From: Margaritifera margaritifera
Lineage: Eukaryota > Mollusca > Bivalvia > Unionida > Margaritiferidae
Length of the DNA: 64,000 nt
NCBI GenBank assembly: GCA_029931535.1
Contig: JAQPZY010001675.1
Span: forward strand, 2,175,001-2,239,000
Reading direction: 5' to 3'
The translations under genes and the position numbers were made by a program. Shown one piece after another: positions 44,851-54,878 of the stretch. The first letter of the stretch is position 1. Every line of letters begins with the position of its first letter. The notes beneath the pieces were generated by a model. The model did no database searches and was not told where the DNA came from. It was given only the letters and a program-made list of their open reading frames with translations.

Positions 44851-45330
44851 TTGTCAGCATTACTTATTAGTTTTCATAAATATGATATATCTTATATACT
44901 GAATATCGTATATTTGGTAACTGGAACAGGACATATATCGGATTTATCACTGCATAAAGATCAAAGAAAAATCAAGGAGTCCTTGGATAATCAAGTATTA
45001 TCCAATACCGATGGGCCACAATCACCTGGGTTTTATTTAAGAAGGTTGCGGCTGAATACAGAGCTGAAGCACCAAAGAACAGTTCCAACATTCTCCAAAA
45101 CCGGAATCCCTCCATCTAAAATTATGCAGGTCACAGGTCACAAACGTATCTCATCAATTACTGCGTACGATCCTAAACTAAGCGTAAAGGAGCTGAAGTC
45201 ATATTCTTCTATCTTGACACTAACTGCCGTTCGAAATATATACGCCACAAGTACTGCTTCCATCATGACGCAACATAGAAAATTGAGATCAAGCCATCCA
45301 CAACTACCACCTTCTAGGAATTTTCACTGA
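44851..45330 (+). pseudogene. Crypton/DUF3504-type tyrosine recombinase, C-terminal half
   Basis: An open frame of 159 codons; the recombinase-like part is roughly residues 60-130. 'KHQRTVPTFSKTGIPPSKIM' is followed by 'QVTGHKRISSITAYDPKLSV' and 'KELKSYSSIL'. 'TGIPPSKIMQ-TGHK---S---Y' is the conserved block of Crypton-type and DUF3504 recombinases, with His of GHK and the Tyr as presumed active-site residues. The Arg of the upstream R-box may be the R in KHQRT. The first 50 residues look unrelated. A matching N-terminal half lies at 22.3-22.7 kb on the other strand. As a lone C-terminal half it cannot work. Confidence 0.75.
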
Positions 45331-45773
45331 CGCATCTATTCATAACTGTATCTTCGATTTTCATTGATGTATTGCGTCATTTGCTGAAGGCATTCATATT
45401 TTCCTAATATCAGTATTTCGTTGTGTCTTGTTGGCTACATGATAGTCAAATAATAAGAACAATAACACCATTATTATTTTTAGAAAATTGAATAGAATTA
45501 TATACATGTTGTAATAAAACAAAAAGAATACCTTTTAATATATTTAAATTTAGCTTGTAATTTTATCCAAAGAAAACCCCCACCAAAAATTGGGCAATTA
45601 GTTAATATACAGTATTTATCTTTAAGCGATAAATAATAGATGAAATTCCAATTTTATTAAATTTAATGCAAAAAATACCTAAATAAACTTGTAAGATAAT
45701 TAACTTAAAAGAGGTTATTAATGATTAGGGGTCACCAATACAAATTCCAATTGAGGCATTATAGAACAAAAAT
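45331..45773. other. Unassigned spacer
   Basis: AT-rich. I see nothing definable. Confidence 0.5.
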
Positions 45774-46013
45774 TTATAAATATATATAGTAATGGAAAAT
45801 TTTAATATTAAACAAATCTTTGACACTATGGAAAAAAAAGTATATGTTATTGAGTAAAATTGAGCCACAACTTTTAAAACATTTATAACTGTTGTATTTT
45901 AGTTTTTGATGTTCTAATAAAGTTTTAATTTCAATGCAGCACGCAGCATGTTTATGCAGTTCATCATTATAATAGGCAATTTCAATTTCAACCGTTATTT
46001 CTAGCTGCCGCAA
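45774..46013 (-). CDS. Unrecognised 79-aa ORF, possible element gene fragment
   Basis: It begins MRQLEITVEIEIAYYNDELH and continues 'KHAACCIEIKTLLEHQKLKY', which looks like real helical, charged protein with Cys and His. The C-terminal third turns AT-driven. It points away from the plus-strand fossils that begin at 46158, as in a divergent arrangement. No family recognised. Confidence 0.3.
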   Translation of the reverse strand: MRQLEITVEIEIAYYNDELHKHAACCIEIKTLLEHQKLKYNSYKCFKSCGSILLNNIYFFFHSVKDLFNIKIFHYYIYL

Positions 46014-46157
46014 CTCTTGTATCGTTAATAAAATATTATCCAGGCCGTCTTTTTATGTATGTAAAATATGTTTCAGACATCTATATTGCATACTTACATA
46101 ATATAAATGCGTTATTCTATTTTTGGAACATTAACAGATTCTGAGGCAGACGTATAA

Positions 46158-46415
46158 ATTGATTATACTAAATTTGTAAGAAGAGATGAGCTTATAAATT
46201 TAACAAATGAGTTAGATAAATATGTACATAGATTTGTTGGTTTGAACCCACGATCCTTTGAAATGCAACACAATTTAAATATGAAGGGTAATAAAATCGT
46301 AAATTTAGCAGAACCCGATGACATAAGTAGTAGAGGTAAATTGGGACTTTTAGACCGGAGAGCTGGGATAAGTCAGCAACTTCTATACCCCATGACTTTA
46401 GTACTTTTAACTTAA
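46158..46415 (+). pseudogene. Coding fossil with NLxEP motif, unknown element
   Basis: Open from after TAA (46155-46157) to TAA at 46413-46415, with no initial ATG. It contains 'FVRRDELINLTNELDKYVHR', then 'MQHNLNMKGNKIVNLAEPDD', then 'RGKLGLLDRRAG'. 'LNMKGNKIVNLAEP' resembles the 'L-h-N-KI-NL-DP' motif of fibre-like structural proteins in phages and some eukaryotic virus-like elements. A second such motif, IINLSDPVKGTDAAN, occurs at about 63455-63500. Family unresolved. Confidence 0.45.
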
Positions 46416-46433
46416 TCCTTAAATATTAGTGCA

Positions 46434-46652
46434 TACGATGTGGGTTTACGAAATATAACTTCACAGCTAGTAAACACTAGGATTTATACTTTTAAATCTC
46501 TCTGGAAATTTCTCAGATGGCGCAGTCATCACTACGATTCATACTATCAAGGTAGCTACGGGAATTTTACACAGCAAAACTTCCCAGCTAGCGCAGTGAC
46601 GTGTATCGAGAGTTACTATACAAACGTAGCTGCGCCGATTCCAGTGCCATAG
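46434..46652 (+). pseudogene. Coding fossil, aromatic-rich, same unknown element
   Basis: The frame reads 'NITSQLVNTRIYTFKSLWKF', then 'LRWRSHHYDSYYQGSYGNFT', then 'FPASAVTCIESYYTNVAAPI' with 'PVP' before the stop. The high Trp/Tyr/Arg content is not what AT-rich noise yields, so a real protein relic is likely. It follows 46158-46415 on the same strand by about 20 bp, possibly as one gene broken by a frameshift. Confidence 0.4.
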
Positions 46653-46916
46653 TCAGGCCTATATTATTGATTACAACAATACTACTGCAGAAATACGATA
46701 ATTGATCACCACTGACTGTGTAAAATATTTTGCTGATATATTTTTTTCTGCAGCAGAAAATATTTTGTACTGGCAGTCTGATATTATTTTCGCTCCGCAG
46801 GTGAGTATTTTATACTGGCTTTAGTCTGAGAATATGTTATACCTTTAAATAATATTAGATACCAACTGCCGCAGAGAATATTTTTATATTAGAAAATTAC
46901 CCTGATATATATATAA

Positions 46917-47267
46917 ATGACGAAAAATCCACAGATCGATACATATAGTATTCTGAAAAAATTTATGAAGATATCCGAGTCTGGAATTAATCTACCAGAC
47001 CAATGGAGTGTGCGAAACGTCACAGAAAAGATTAAATTTCTGTTTCGCTTAAATGCATTATACAGATTTGTTAAAGAGGTTCAAGATATGTTGTATGACT
47101 TTTGAAACACATATCGTGATAAATTAATCAACTTGGGAGTTATCTTGGAACAACAAAGATCTCGACTTGGTCAATATTATGAGAAAAACCCTGAAACGTA
47201 TTATTTGATATTTTTGTGCAAGAAAAATAAAGTCGCTAATGTTGACTATATACAGATATTACTATAA
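46917..47267 (+). pseudogene. Coding fossil, unknown element
   Basis: An ATG frame starts 'MTKNPQIDTYSILKKFMKIS' and continues 'NLPDQWSVRNVTEKIKFLFR' and 'YRFVKEVQDMLYDF'. It hits TGA at 47105 and stays protein-like in the same frame: 'YRDKLINLGVILEQQRSRLG', 'QYYEKNPETYYLIFLCKKNK'. So it is one ORF interrupted by a stop. No family recognised. Confidence 0.4.
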
Positions 47268-47364
47268 TGACGATGACACTGAAACATCAAGCAAATATTG
47301 TAGCAGTAAAAAAGATCACCAAGATGAAATCAATTAGAGAAATTGTTTTAGCATTAATATAACA

Positions 47365-47740
47365 ATGATATACACACTCACCGACCGTGATAAAAAGCAT
47401 TACGAAAAATTATTCAACGAGCTAGAATCAAAACATTTGGCTCTGTGTGATACATTTACCAAAGATATATTTCATCAAAGAACGGAATCCATGGATTATA
47501 TGTATAAGTGGCACAAAACGTTTCATATTATTGGATACAAATATGTAAATTTTAATTTACAAGTTGGTGTACGACTTTACACTGAAAGATTCGCGGTACT
47601 TAGTGGCAATGAGTTAAGATTGAAGGAAATTATAGATGAGTTAAGACCTAACCTATTTGGCCCGGATCGGGAAAACGAGACTTTTTATTTAGCAGAGCCT
47701 GATGTAAGATTAAATATCACCTTCTTAGGGTGGGTAAAAA

Positions 47741-47820
<80 letters not shown>

Positions 47821-47865
47821 TTTAATGGCATTGTGACGAAATCAATGCAAAGGTGTATGCCTTAG
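47365..47865 (+). pseudogene. Unrecognised protein of about 125 residues, invaded by a TA microsatellite
   Basis: ATG at 47365. It reads 'MIYTLTDRDKKHYEKLFNEL', 'YMYKWHKTFHIIGYKYVNFN', 'ERFAVLSGNELRLKEIIDEL' and 'ENETFYLAEPDVRLNITFLG'. This is 125 residues of convincing protein sequence without any stop, the longest intact coding-like stretch in the window that is not a repeat. The frame then runs into the (TA)n array at 47739-47818. The family is unknown. It belongs with the fossils on either side, judging by strand and spacing. Confidence 0.5.
47739..47818. repeat. (TA)n microsatellite inside a coding fossil
   Basis: About 80 bp of TA, directly after a reading frame that was open for 375 bp. 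Confidence 0.97.
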
Positions 47866-47989
47866 AAAACATGAACTCTGCGGCAGAACATGCCATTATG
47901 AATACTGTAAATCAGATTTGCTCGCGTTAGGTGTTGATTCGGGTGCTCGACCATGTCTCAAATGTGGTATCGGAATAAAGTCTCGTAAT

Positions 47990-48270
47990 CAGCTTTGCTG
48001 CAGAAATACCCGACACTGTTGAGGAAACACCCGACGAAGTTGATGAAAACGATACCGAAGTAAATGAAATAATAGCCAGGATTGAGGCAATTGCCGTTTC
48101 CAAGCCCGGTAAAGTACAAATTCCTAAAAAAAAATGTCTTGACGGAATTTGCAATTAAACAAAGATTTCCCCTTATATAACAGTATGCCGACTGTGATTC
48201 AACTAAAACAACTCGCGCAACAGCGTGGGATACGAATACCAAGCCTTCGAAAGAGTAAGTGTATTTGCAT
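47990..48270 (+). pseudogene. Acidic linker followed by SAP-like motif, fossil
   Basis: One frame gives 'AAEIPDTVEETPDEVDENDT' and 'EVNEIIARIEAIAVSKPGKV'. After a frame change at 48150-48180 comes 'MPTVIQLKQLAQQRGIRIPS' and 'LRKSK'. 'LKQLAQQRGIRxxxxLRKS' resembles the first helices of a SAP/LEM-like nucleic-acid-binding motif ('QLK-LA--RGI-G---LRKAEL'). A short Cys/His-rich reading precedes it at about 47880-48010 but may be chance. Confidence 0.4.
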
Positions 48271-50082
48271 TGGTAAAACACCATTCAACCCTGGGAGCCA
48301 TAATTGTATGTATTTTCCAAATTATTTTTGTATTTCCTTGAACACTTCGAGAAAGATCCTTTCTTCTCCATCATAGTGGAACAAACAATTATGCGGGTCC
48401 AGAATGGTAAAACAACTGTTTTTTTTTTAATGTTGCTTACAATTGACATGCTTTTATCTTGCTTTGAAAATCAAGATCTCTACGAAATATTTTAAGGTTG
48501 ATTTTCGCATTAACTATTTTTCAGCATATAACAGCCAAAGTTTATTGGTCTTTTTTCTTCTTTTATCATCAACCGTGTGCAACAGAAAGATTAAACTGTA
48601 TCATTTTATAAAATATCTGTACAAAAAATATTACTTGTAGCATTCTTTGCAGAAAACATGTTTACTTATGCAGTTTATAAATTCAGGTAGACACTGAAAT
48701 TTTGTGTTTCTGTAAATAAGTTTTCATCTACCTGCTAAATTGGGTACCATGGTAACCATTGCTGATAATCTCCTTTGACAGTAACAACACGTCATGGTCA
48801 CTTCGTTTGATGTTTTACATTATATCTATACTGTGTTATTTTTTGAGGGTCTAATCAACAATGTTTTTGCCTTTATTATGATATGTAAAATTTTCACTTG
48901 TATCAATGTATTATTTATAAAATCTGTAATGTCATTGACTACAAATGGATTCCATCAGTTCTGTGACCTTTATCTGTAGTTAGATATTCAATATGTGTTT
49001 GCTTGCTTGCTTTTGTCTCTCCTTATTTCGTGTAACGTTTGTTTTTGCATCGTTCAGTTAATGTAGATCAACGAAATATCAATGATCATGAAAAAAATTT
49101 TAAACTCATTACCCATTCTGTTACCATGATGACAAGGCATATATAAATCAAAATGTTTTGAAAAGTTATTTTGACATTGTCTCTCATGTATTCTATATTA
49201 TTTGTAGGTTTTATCTAAATCGAACAATATTTATCCATTTTACATGCTTGCAACTGAGAGAAATTCGCATCCTTCAAAATAATGAAGAATTTCTGAGGAA
49301 ATAGTTTTTTTCAAACAACGTCGTTGAGGTAATATGGACGTAAAGTGTACATTTCTTGAGAGGGAAAGGATTAATAACCTATATTTATGAACCAGTAAAC
49401 CTCGTATTGGCCGGCGCGAAGCGAATATCAATAAGATAGGTTTACTGGTTTTTAAAACTTTATATTCATCGAAACAAATATCTATAATTCTGTTATTGCA
49501 CAATTTCTAAAAATTAATTGCATTTTAATTTCATTTAGAATCGTACAAATGCCATTTTAATTGCATGACACTAAGAACCTAAATATATGACGTCACGTAA
49601 AGTCGATGACGTCACGACCACGCAACATGACGAAATAGTCAACTAACATCGTGCCATCCAATAAATAGAAAAGCAGATCTACCCACAGCCATCTACTTGA
49701 AACCGCTTTAACCACTTTGAATCGGTTTGCCACTATTGACTGGTTTTTAGAAAGCTTGCTCACCAACATATCACACTCGACCATTTTTTAAAATTATTAT
49801 TTTATTTTTTGTTGAATAAAGCTGTATCAACATCCTCGCTTATCCAACCACCTCAAACCGACTTTCAATATTTTTGAGTAAAAAGCCTAGCTCATCAAGG
49901 TGCTCATTAAGGTTGTTGGGTTTTTTCTTCTTTAAAAAGAACTCGTCAATGGATATGAATTAGACGTTTAAAATTTTTCGAACAGAGCTGGCTCACCACC
50001 ATTTTCAACATTGTTTTCCTTATTTTAAATCTGCAATCTCTTAGACACCATACTTGGTAGTCTCTTCAATTATCTAGAAAGT
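48271..50082. other. Unassigned spacer with a pair of CRE palindromes
   Basis: AT-rich. Apart from the two TGACGTCA sites at 49588 and 49607, I see nothing definable. Confidence 0.5.
49588..49614. promoter_or_regulatory. Two CRE palindromes (TGACGTCA) 19 bp apart
   Basis: Exact TGACGTCA octamers lie at 49588-49595 and 49607-49614, each followed by 'cg', the binding site of CREB/ATF factors. No promoter or gene was identified next to them, so a regulatory role is open. Confidence 0.4.
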
Positions 50083-51352
50083 TTTATAGCTGCTAACTAT
50101 GTCTTATATGGTGTTCTATAGCTGCTAATTCTGCCTTATATGGTGTTCTATAACTGCTAATTCTGCCTTTTATGGTGTTTTATAGCTGCTAATTTTGCCT
50201 TATATGGTGTTTTATAGCTGCTAATTCTGCCTTTTATGGTGTTCTATAGCTGCTAATTCTGCCTTATATGGTGCCCTATAGCTGCTAATTCTGCTTTTTA
50301 TTGTGTTCTATAGCTGCTAATTCTGCCTTATATGGTGTTTTATAGCTGCTAATTCTGCCTTATATGATGTTCTATAACTGCTAACTATGTCTTATATGGT
50401 GTTCTATAGCTGCTAATTCTGCCTTATATGGTGTTCTATAGCTGCTAATTCTGCCTGATATGGTGCCCTATAGCTGCTAATTCTGCTTTTTATTGTGTTC
50501 TATAGCTGCTAATTCTGCTTTTTATTGTGCTGCTAATTCTGCCTTATATGGTGTTTTATAGCTGCTAATTCTGCCTTATATGATGTTCTATAACTGCTAA
50601 CTATGTCTTATATGGTGTTTTATAGCTGCTAATTCTGCCTTAAATGGTGTTCTATAACTGCTAATTCTGCCTTTTATGGTGTTCTATAGCTGCTGATTCT
50701 GCCTTATATGGTGTTCTATAACTGCTAATTCTGCCTTTTATGGTGTTCTATAGCTGCTAATTCTGCCTTATATGGTGTTTTATAGCTGCTAATTCTGCTT
50801 TTTATTATGTTCTATAGCTGCTAATTCTGCCTTATATGGTGTTTTATAGCTGCTAATTCTGCCTTATATGATGTTCTATAGCTGCTAATTCTGCCTTATA
50901 TGGTGTTTTATAGCTGCTAATTCTGCCTTATATGGTGTTCTATAACTGCTAATTCTGCCTTAAATGGTGTTCTATAGCTGCTAATTCTGCCTTATATGGT
51001 GCCCAATAGCTGCTAATTCTGCTTTTTATTGTGTTCTAAAGCTGCTAATTCTGCCTTATATGGTGTTTTATAGCTGCTAATTCTGCCTTATATGATGTTC
51101 TATAACTGCTAATTCTGCTTTAATTGTGTTCTATAGCTGCTAATTCTGCCTTATATGGTGCCCTATAGCTGCTAATTCTGCTTTTTATTGTGTTCTATAC
51201 TGCTAATTCTGCCTTATATGGTGTTTTATAGCTGCTAATTCTGCCTTATATGATGTTCTATAGATCCTAATTCTGCTTTTTATTGTGTTCTATAGCTGCT
51301 AATTCTGCTTTTTATTGTGTTCTATTGTTGCTAATTCTGCCTTATATGGTAC
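50083..51352. repeat. 32-bp minisatellite, about 39 copies, with higher-order structure
   Basis: The unit core is tatagctgctaattctgcct followed by 'tatatggtgttc'. Variants ('ggtgccc', 'ctttttattgtg', 'ctaactatgtc', 'atgatgttctataac') recur in the same order. The ggtgccc variant, for example, is at 50271 and 50463, exactly six units apart. One unit near 50521-50530 is truncated. Confidence 0.95.
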
Positions 51353-52839
51353 TCTAAAAATATATTCCGGATTTGTAATGCAAGTATTGCCTAATCTTTT
51401 CTTAACCATCTTTCTTGTATAACAGTATTCTCTTACATACGATATGGTGTTTTATTCTAATTTGAATACCATATCTCTGTAATCTAAATTCATAAAAGTA
51501 TCCTCGTATTACAAAGTTTATTGCACCACTGTGTAAAAACTAATACTGAGAATTTATCTATTGTACATTCTGTTAAGAAGTTACTTTTGTATGCATCCTG
51601 TAATAAGAACCCTGTTGCTGCGAATTTAAATTTGCTTATGTTTTTTCTTTTAGATAAAAATCAATATTTTGTCGCTCTCCATTGATTAAGAAAAAGATAT
51701 ACTTTTAAATAAAAAATAACCAAGAAAAATGTCGCCCAAAATGTTTATTTGTTGGCACAAATTATATATTGTTAGCTCTTTTACTATGCTTAAAAATAGG
51801 GTAATTATTTACATAAAATTAGGTAAAAAGAGCTTTAAAAAGGTGCTAAAAAAAATGGATTAGCCATAAGGTGTTCGATGTGGGTGGAGGAGGGTAGGCA
51901 AAACATTATATATTAATTAGCGAATTTAATGTGCTACAATTAGTAGCTGAACAATGTTACGTTGCGCTACTTGGTTAAATTTGAATTCCATTTAATTAAT
52001 AAATATATTTAATTGATTGTATTTTTTAAACAATTTTTGCAAACTGCCTACCTCAGTACCTAAAGCCTCTCCCCCTGTGGATATTATATGGGAAAGAAGC
52101 CACTTAACACCCACAGCGGAACGTCGCATTTCCTTGCTACCTCTTTTTCCAAACCATAATAAGTGGTCCTCACTTCGAACATTTTTTTGTGTAGCTAGTT
52201 TCACGCGGCTCTTTATGCAAGTCATACATGGGACAAGCACATTACCAGCGCCCTTCTGGCTGACCTGGGTGCTTCATTTGTACACATAGTGGCTCATCTG
52301 GCCATTTGTGTGTTCGCTTAACTATAACCCCGATTGAAGAGCCTAGGCGAAACAAAAGGCTACAATGTTCAGAGGTACGTTAAACTACATTGTGTTACAA
52401 GGCTCCCATTGCATGTATTCTGCATAAAGCAGCACCTTTCCAGCGCCTTTCTGGCTGACCTGGGATGCGTAGAAAATTATATTAATTACTTTTTTATTTT
52501 TGGTTTGTAAACTTATGGTGTTGTACTTTTGATCTGCTTTATACAGGGTTAGATTTAGGTACTAAGGTGGTACCCAATTATATATGCGCACTAATTTAGG
52601 CGGATACCTTTGGTTTACAAATCCAACGTTTATGCACATTGAGCTATTTCAGTCAGTTAATATTACTATAATTTCTAGTCTACATGAAGATTAATTTTCA
52701 CTTCCTGTTTGCGCACTACATATAAAACTGTGCCTAATTTCTCAACTCAGTGCTTGTACAAAAATATGTCTATATTTTAAACCTGGAGAGCCAGCGTTTA
52801 AAAAAACCAAATTTAAAGTAGTAATCATACTTTTTAAAA
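51353..52839. other. Unassigned spacer with one dispersed duplication
   Basis: 'ccagcgccnttctggctgac' plus 'ctggg' occurs at about 52247 and 52440. Frames at 51992-52289 carry no family motif. Confidence 0.5.
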
Positions 52840-53300
52840 ATGATAGTGAGCAAGTTTAATCTCAAAATTTAAAAAGTAGTAGTCATAGATGAGTCTTTTA
52901 CAAATGTATGAACAGCTTTTTATCAATAAATAAAAGTTTCGGATGGTCATATGGTGAGCCATCTTAAGTTAAAAAGAATAAAATGGTCGATTGTCATATG
53001 GTGAACCAGCTTTGTAGTCGAAAAAGTTTTAAAATGTAAGTAAACCAGCTTTTTTAAATTTAAAAGGTAGTATTCCTACCCCTAGACGAGTGCTTTTTGA
53101 GAAAAAAAAGTCGATGAGCTAGTTTTTTTGTCACAATTTTGAAAACCGGTTTGAGGTTGTTTGCTGTGCAAAGATGGTGAGCCGCTTTATTTTTAAAAAA
53201 AATGAAAATGGTAGAGTGTCATATGTTGGTCAGTCAGCTTTTTAAATACTGGTTAAAGTGCTAATACCGGTTTAAGCTGGTTTAAGTGGATGCCTGGGCT
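52840..53300. repeat. Old, highly diverged tandem repeat
   Basis: Variants of 'gtcatatggtgagccagctt' and 'tttaaaatttaaaaagtagt' recur about ten times at irregular spacing. This looks like a decayed minisatellite. Confidence 0.6.
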
Positions 53301-53725
53301 AGGGTTGGCTTTTCTATATACTGTAATTGCTCACTGGAATTTTGCAATAAAATATAATATTTGCATGAAAACTGTCATGAGAAGAGACGACCAGTTTTAG
53401 GCAGTCACAACTACCATTTTCCAAATTATTCTACTAAAAGCAAACTACGTTATCGAAACATTGTAATTTATAATTAATTAATTCGAAAATATCGACAACT
53501 CCTTTCATATACTTGGATGTATTTTGTATGAGGTGTGCAGTTCCGTTCACCGTCTACTTTATATGATAAATACATCAGAAACGTTTGGACTCCGTTTGTT
53601 ATTGTTATTATCATTTGCTGATATGATTTACATTGACTCTTCTCTTGCATTTGTCTAATGTTCGTCCAAAGGATATCTTTTCAAAGCGATCTTTCACGAA
53701 TAAGAGCATATCTTAAAAGCTTGTC
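53301..53725. other. Unassigned spacer
   Basis: I see nothing definable. Confidence 0.5.
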
Positions 53726-53790
53726 ACAAAAGTCCTTAAATGCACTTGTACACCAACACATGAAGTCCTTAAATGCACTTGTACACCGAT
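53726..53790. repeat. About 33-bp tandem duplication
   Basis: 'agtccttaaatgcacttgta' plus 'cacc' occurs twice in direct succession. Confidence 0.9.
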
Positions 53791-54820
53791 ATCGTCGCAT
53801 CTTAAATCCTGGCAGATTTCAAACAGTCCGCTAATCAAGTGTCGCTCTTCTTCATAGCTGCAAGATGTAAAAAGACGCATTTTATTACGACATTTAAAAC
53901 TGATATTACCTCTGGAAACGTATTCTCGAGCTCATATAAAATGAAGACACAATGAAATGGCATTCAGTTAAGACAATAAAGACAATGTCTTCGTGATTAC
54001 TCGTAAACTCTGATTATACACTTACTCGTTTTATTGATGAGCCTGTAAATGTGCCAGAAAATCACTTTGTTTAAAACATACCAATGCATATTAAGTTTTT
54101 CCATGGGCTTTATTTACAGTTAAATATACGCTATGGTGTCCTGATGTCAAACCAAATTACTAAAATTAGTATTAAAGTCGCCATAGAAATGCCCTGAGTT
54201 ATAAAAACTGAATTTTCTTCTCCTAGAAACCAATAGATCAAAATGATATAATAACAAGACCATGTCAATTTTTCTTCTATTATACTCCATTATTCTAAAT
54301 ATGAAGGTTGCTAATATAAAAATAAAGTCACGGTTTGCGTCAAAAAAACATGATTCAGACTGTCTACGTAAATGTCTTACAAAAATCAATATCTTCTGAA
54401 AACGGATGTCGTCTATGAAAGCATCTTTTAGCTAATTGCATGCAATTTGTATCAGATGGGAAATAACTTTGAAAACGTTCTATGGATCTTAAGCGGGTCG
54501 GTTTTATGTGACTATTTGTAAGGCGGGCGCCTTTTCCGATATCTGAGCCAGCGTTCCAGCTATGTGTGCATCAAGAGACAGACGCGCATTATTTGGCTGA
54601 TTGGAAAAGTATTGACGCGCACTTGTTCCTGTCCTTAGATTTCTTCATGCCCCCTTTATCAGATTAAGATGATTTTTCTTCTTCATTGTCTGAAAACTTG
54701 TGAATATACGCATGGTTTGCGCACCCATTATAAATATGCAAATATAGCTTAAAAAAAGAAAAGAGAGAAATATTATTGATGACAACAAAACAGATCAATC
54801 TTAGGGTTTTTAACCATGAA

Positions 54821-54822
<2 letters not shown>
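53791..54822. other. Unassigned spacer
   Basis: I see nothing definable. Confidence 0.5.
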
Positions 54823-54869
<47 letters not shown>

Positions 54870-54878
54870 ACAACAACA
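54823..54878. repeat. (ATC)n/(AAC)n microsatellite
   Basis: TCATCATCA units passing into CAACAACA. Confidence 0.97.
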
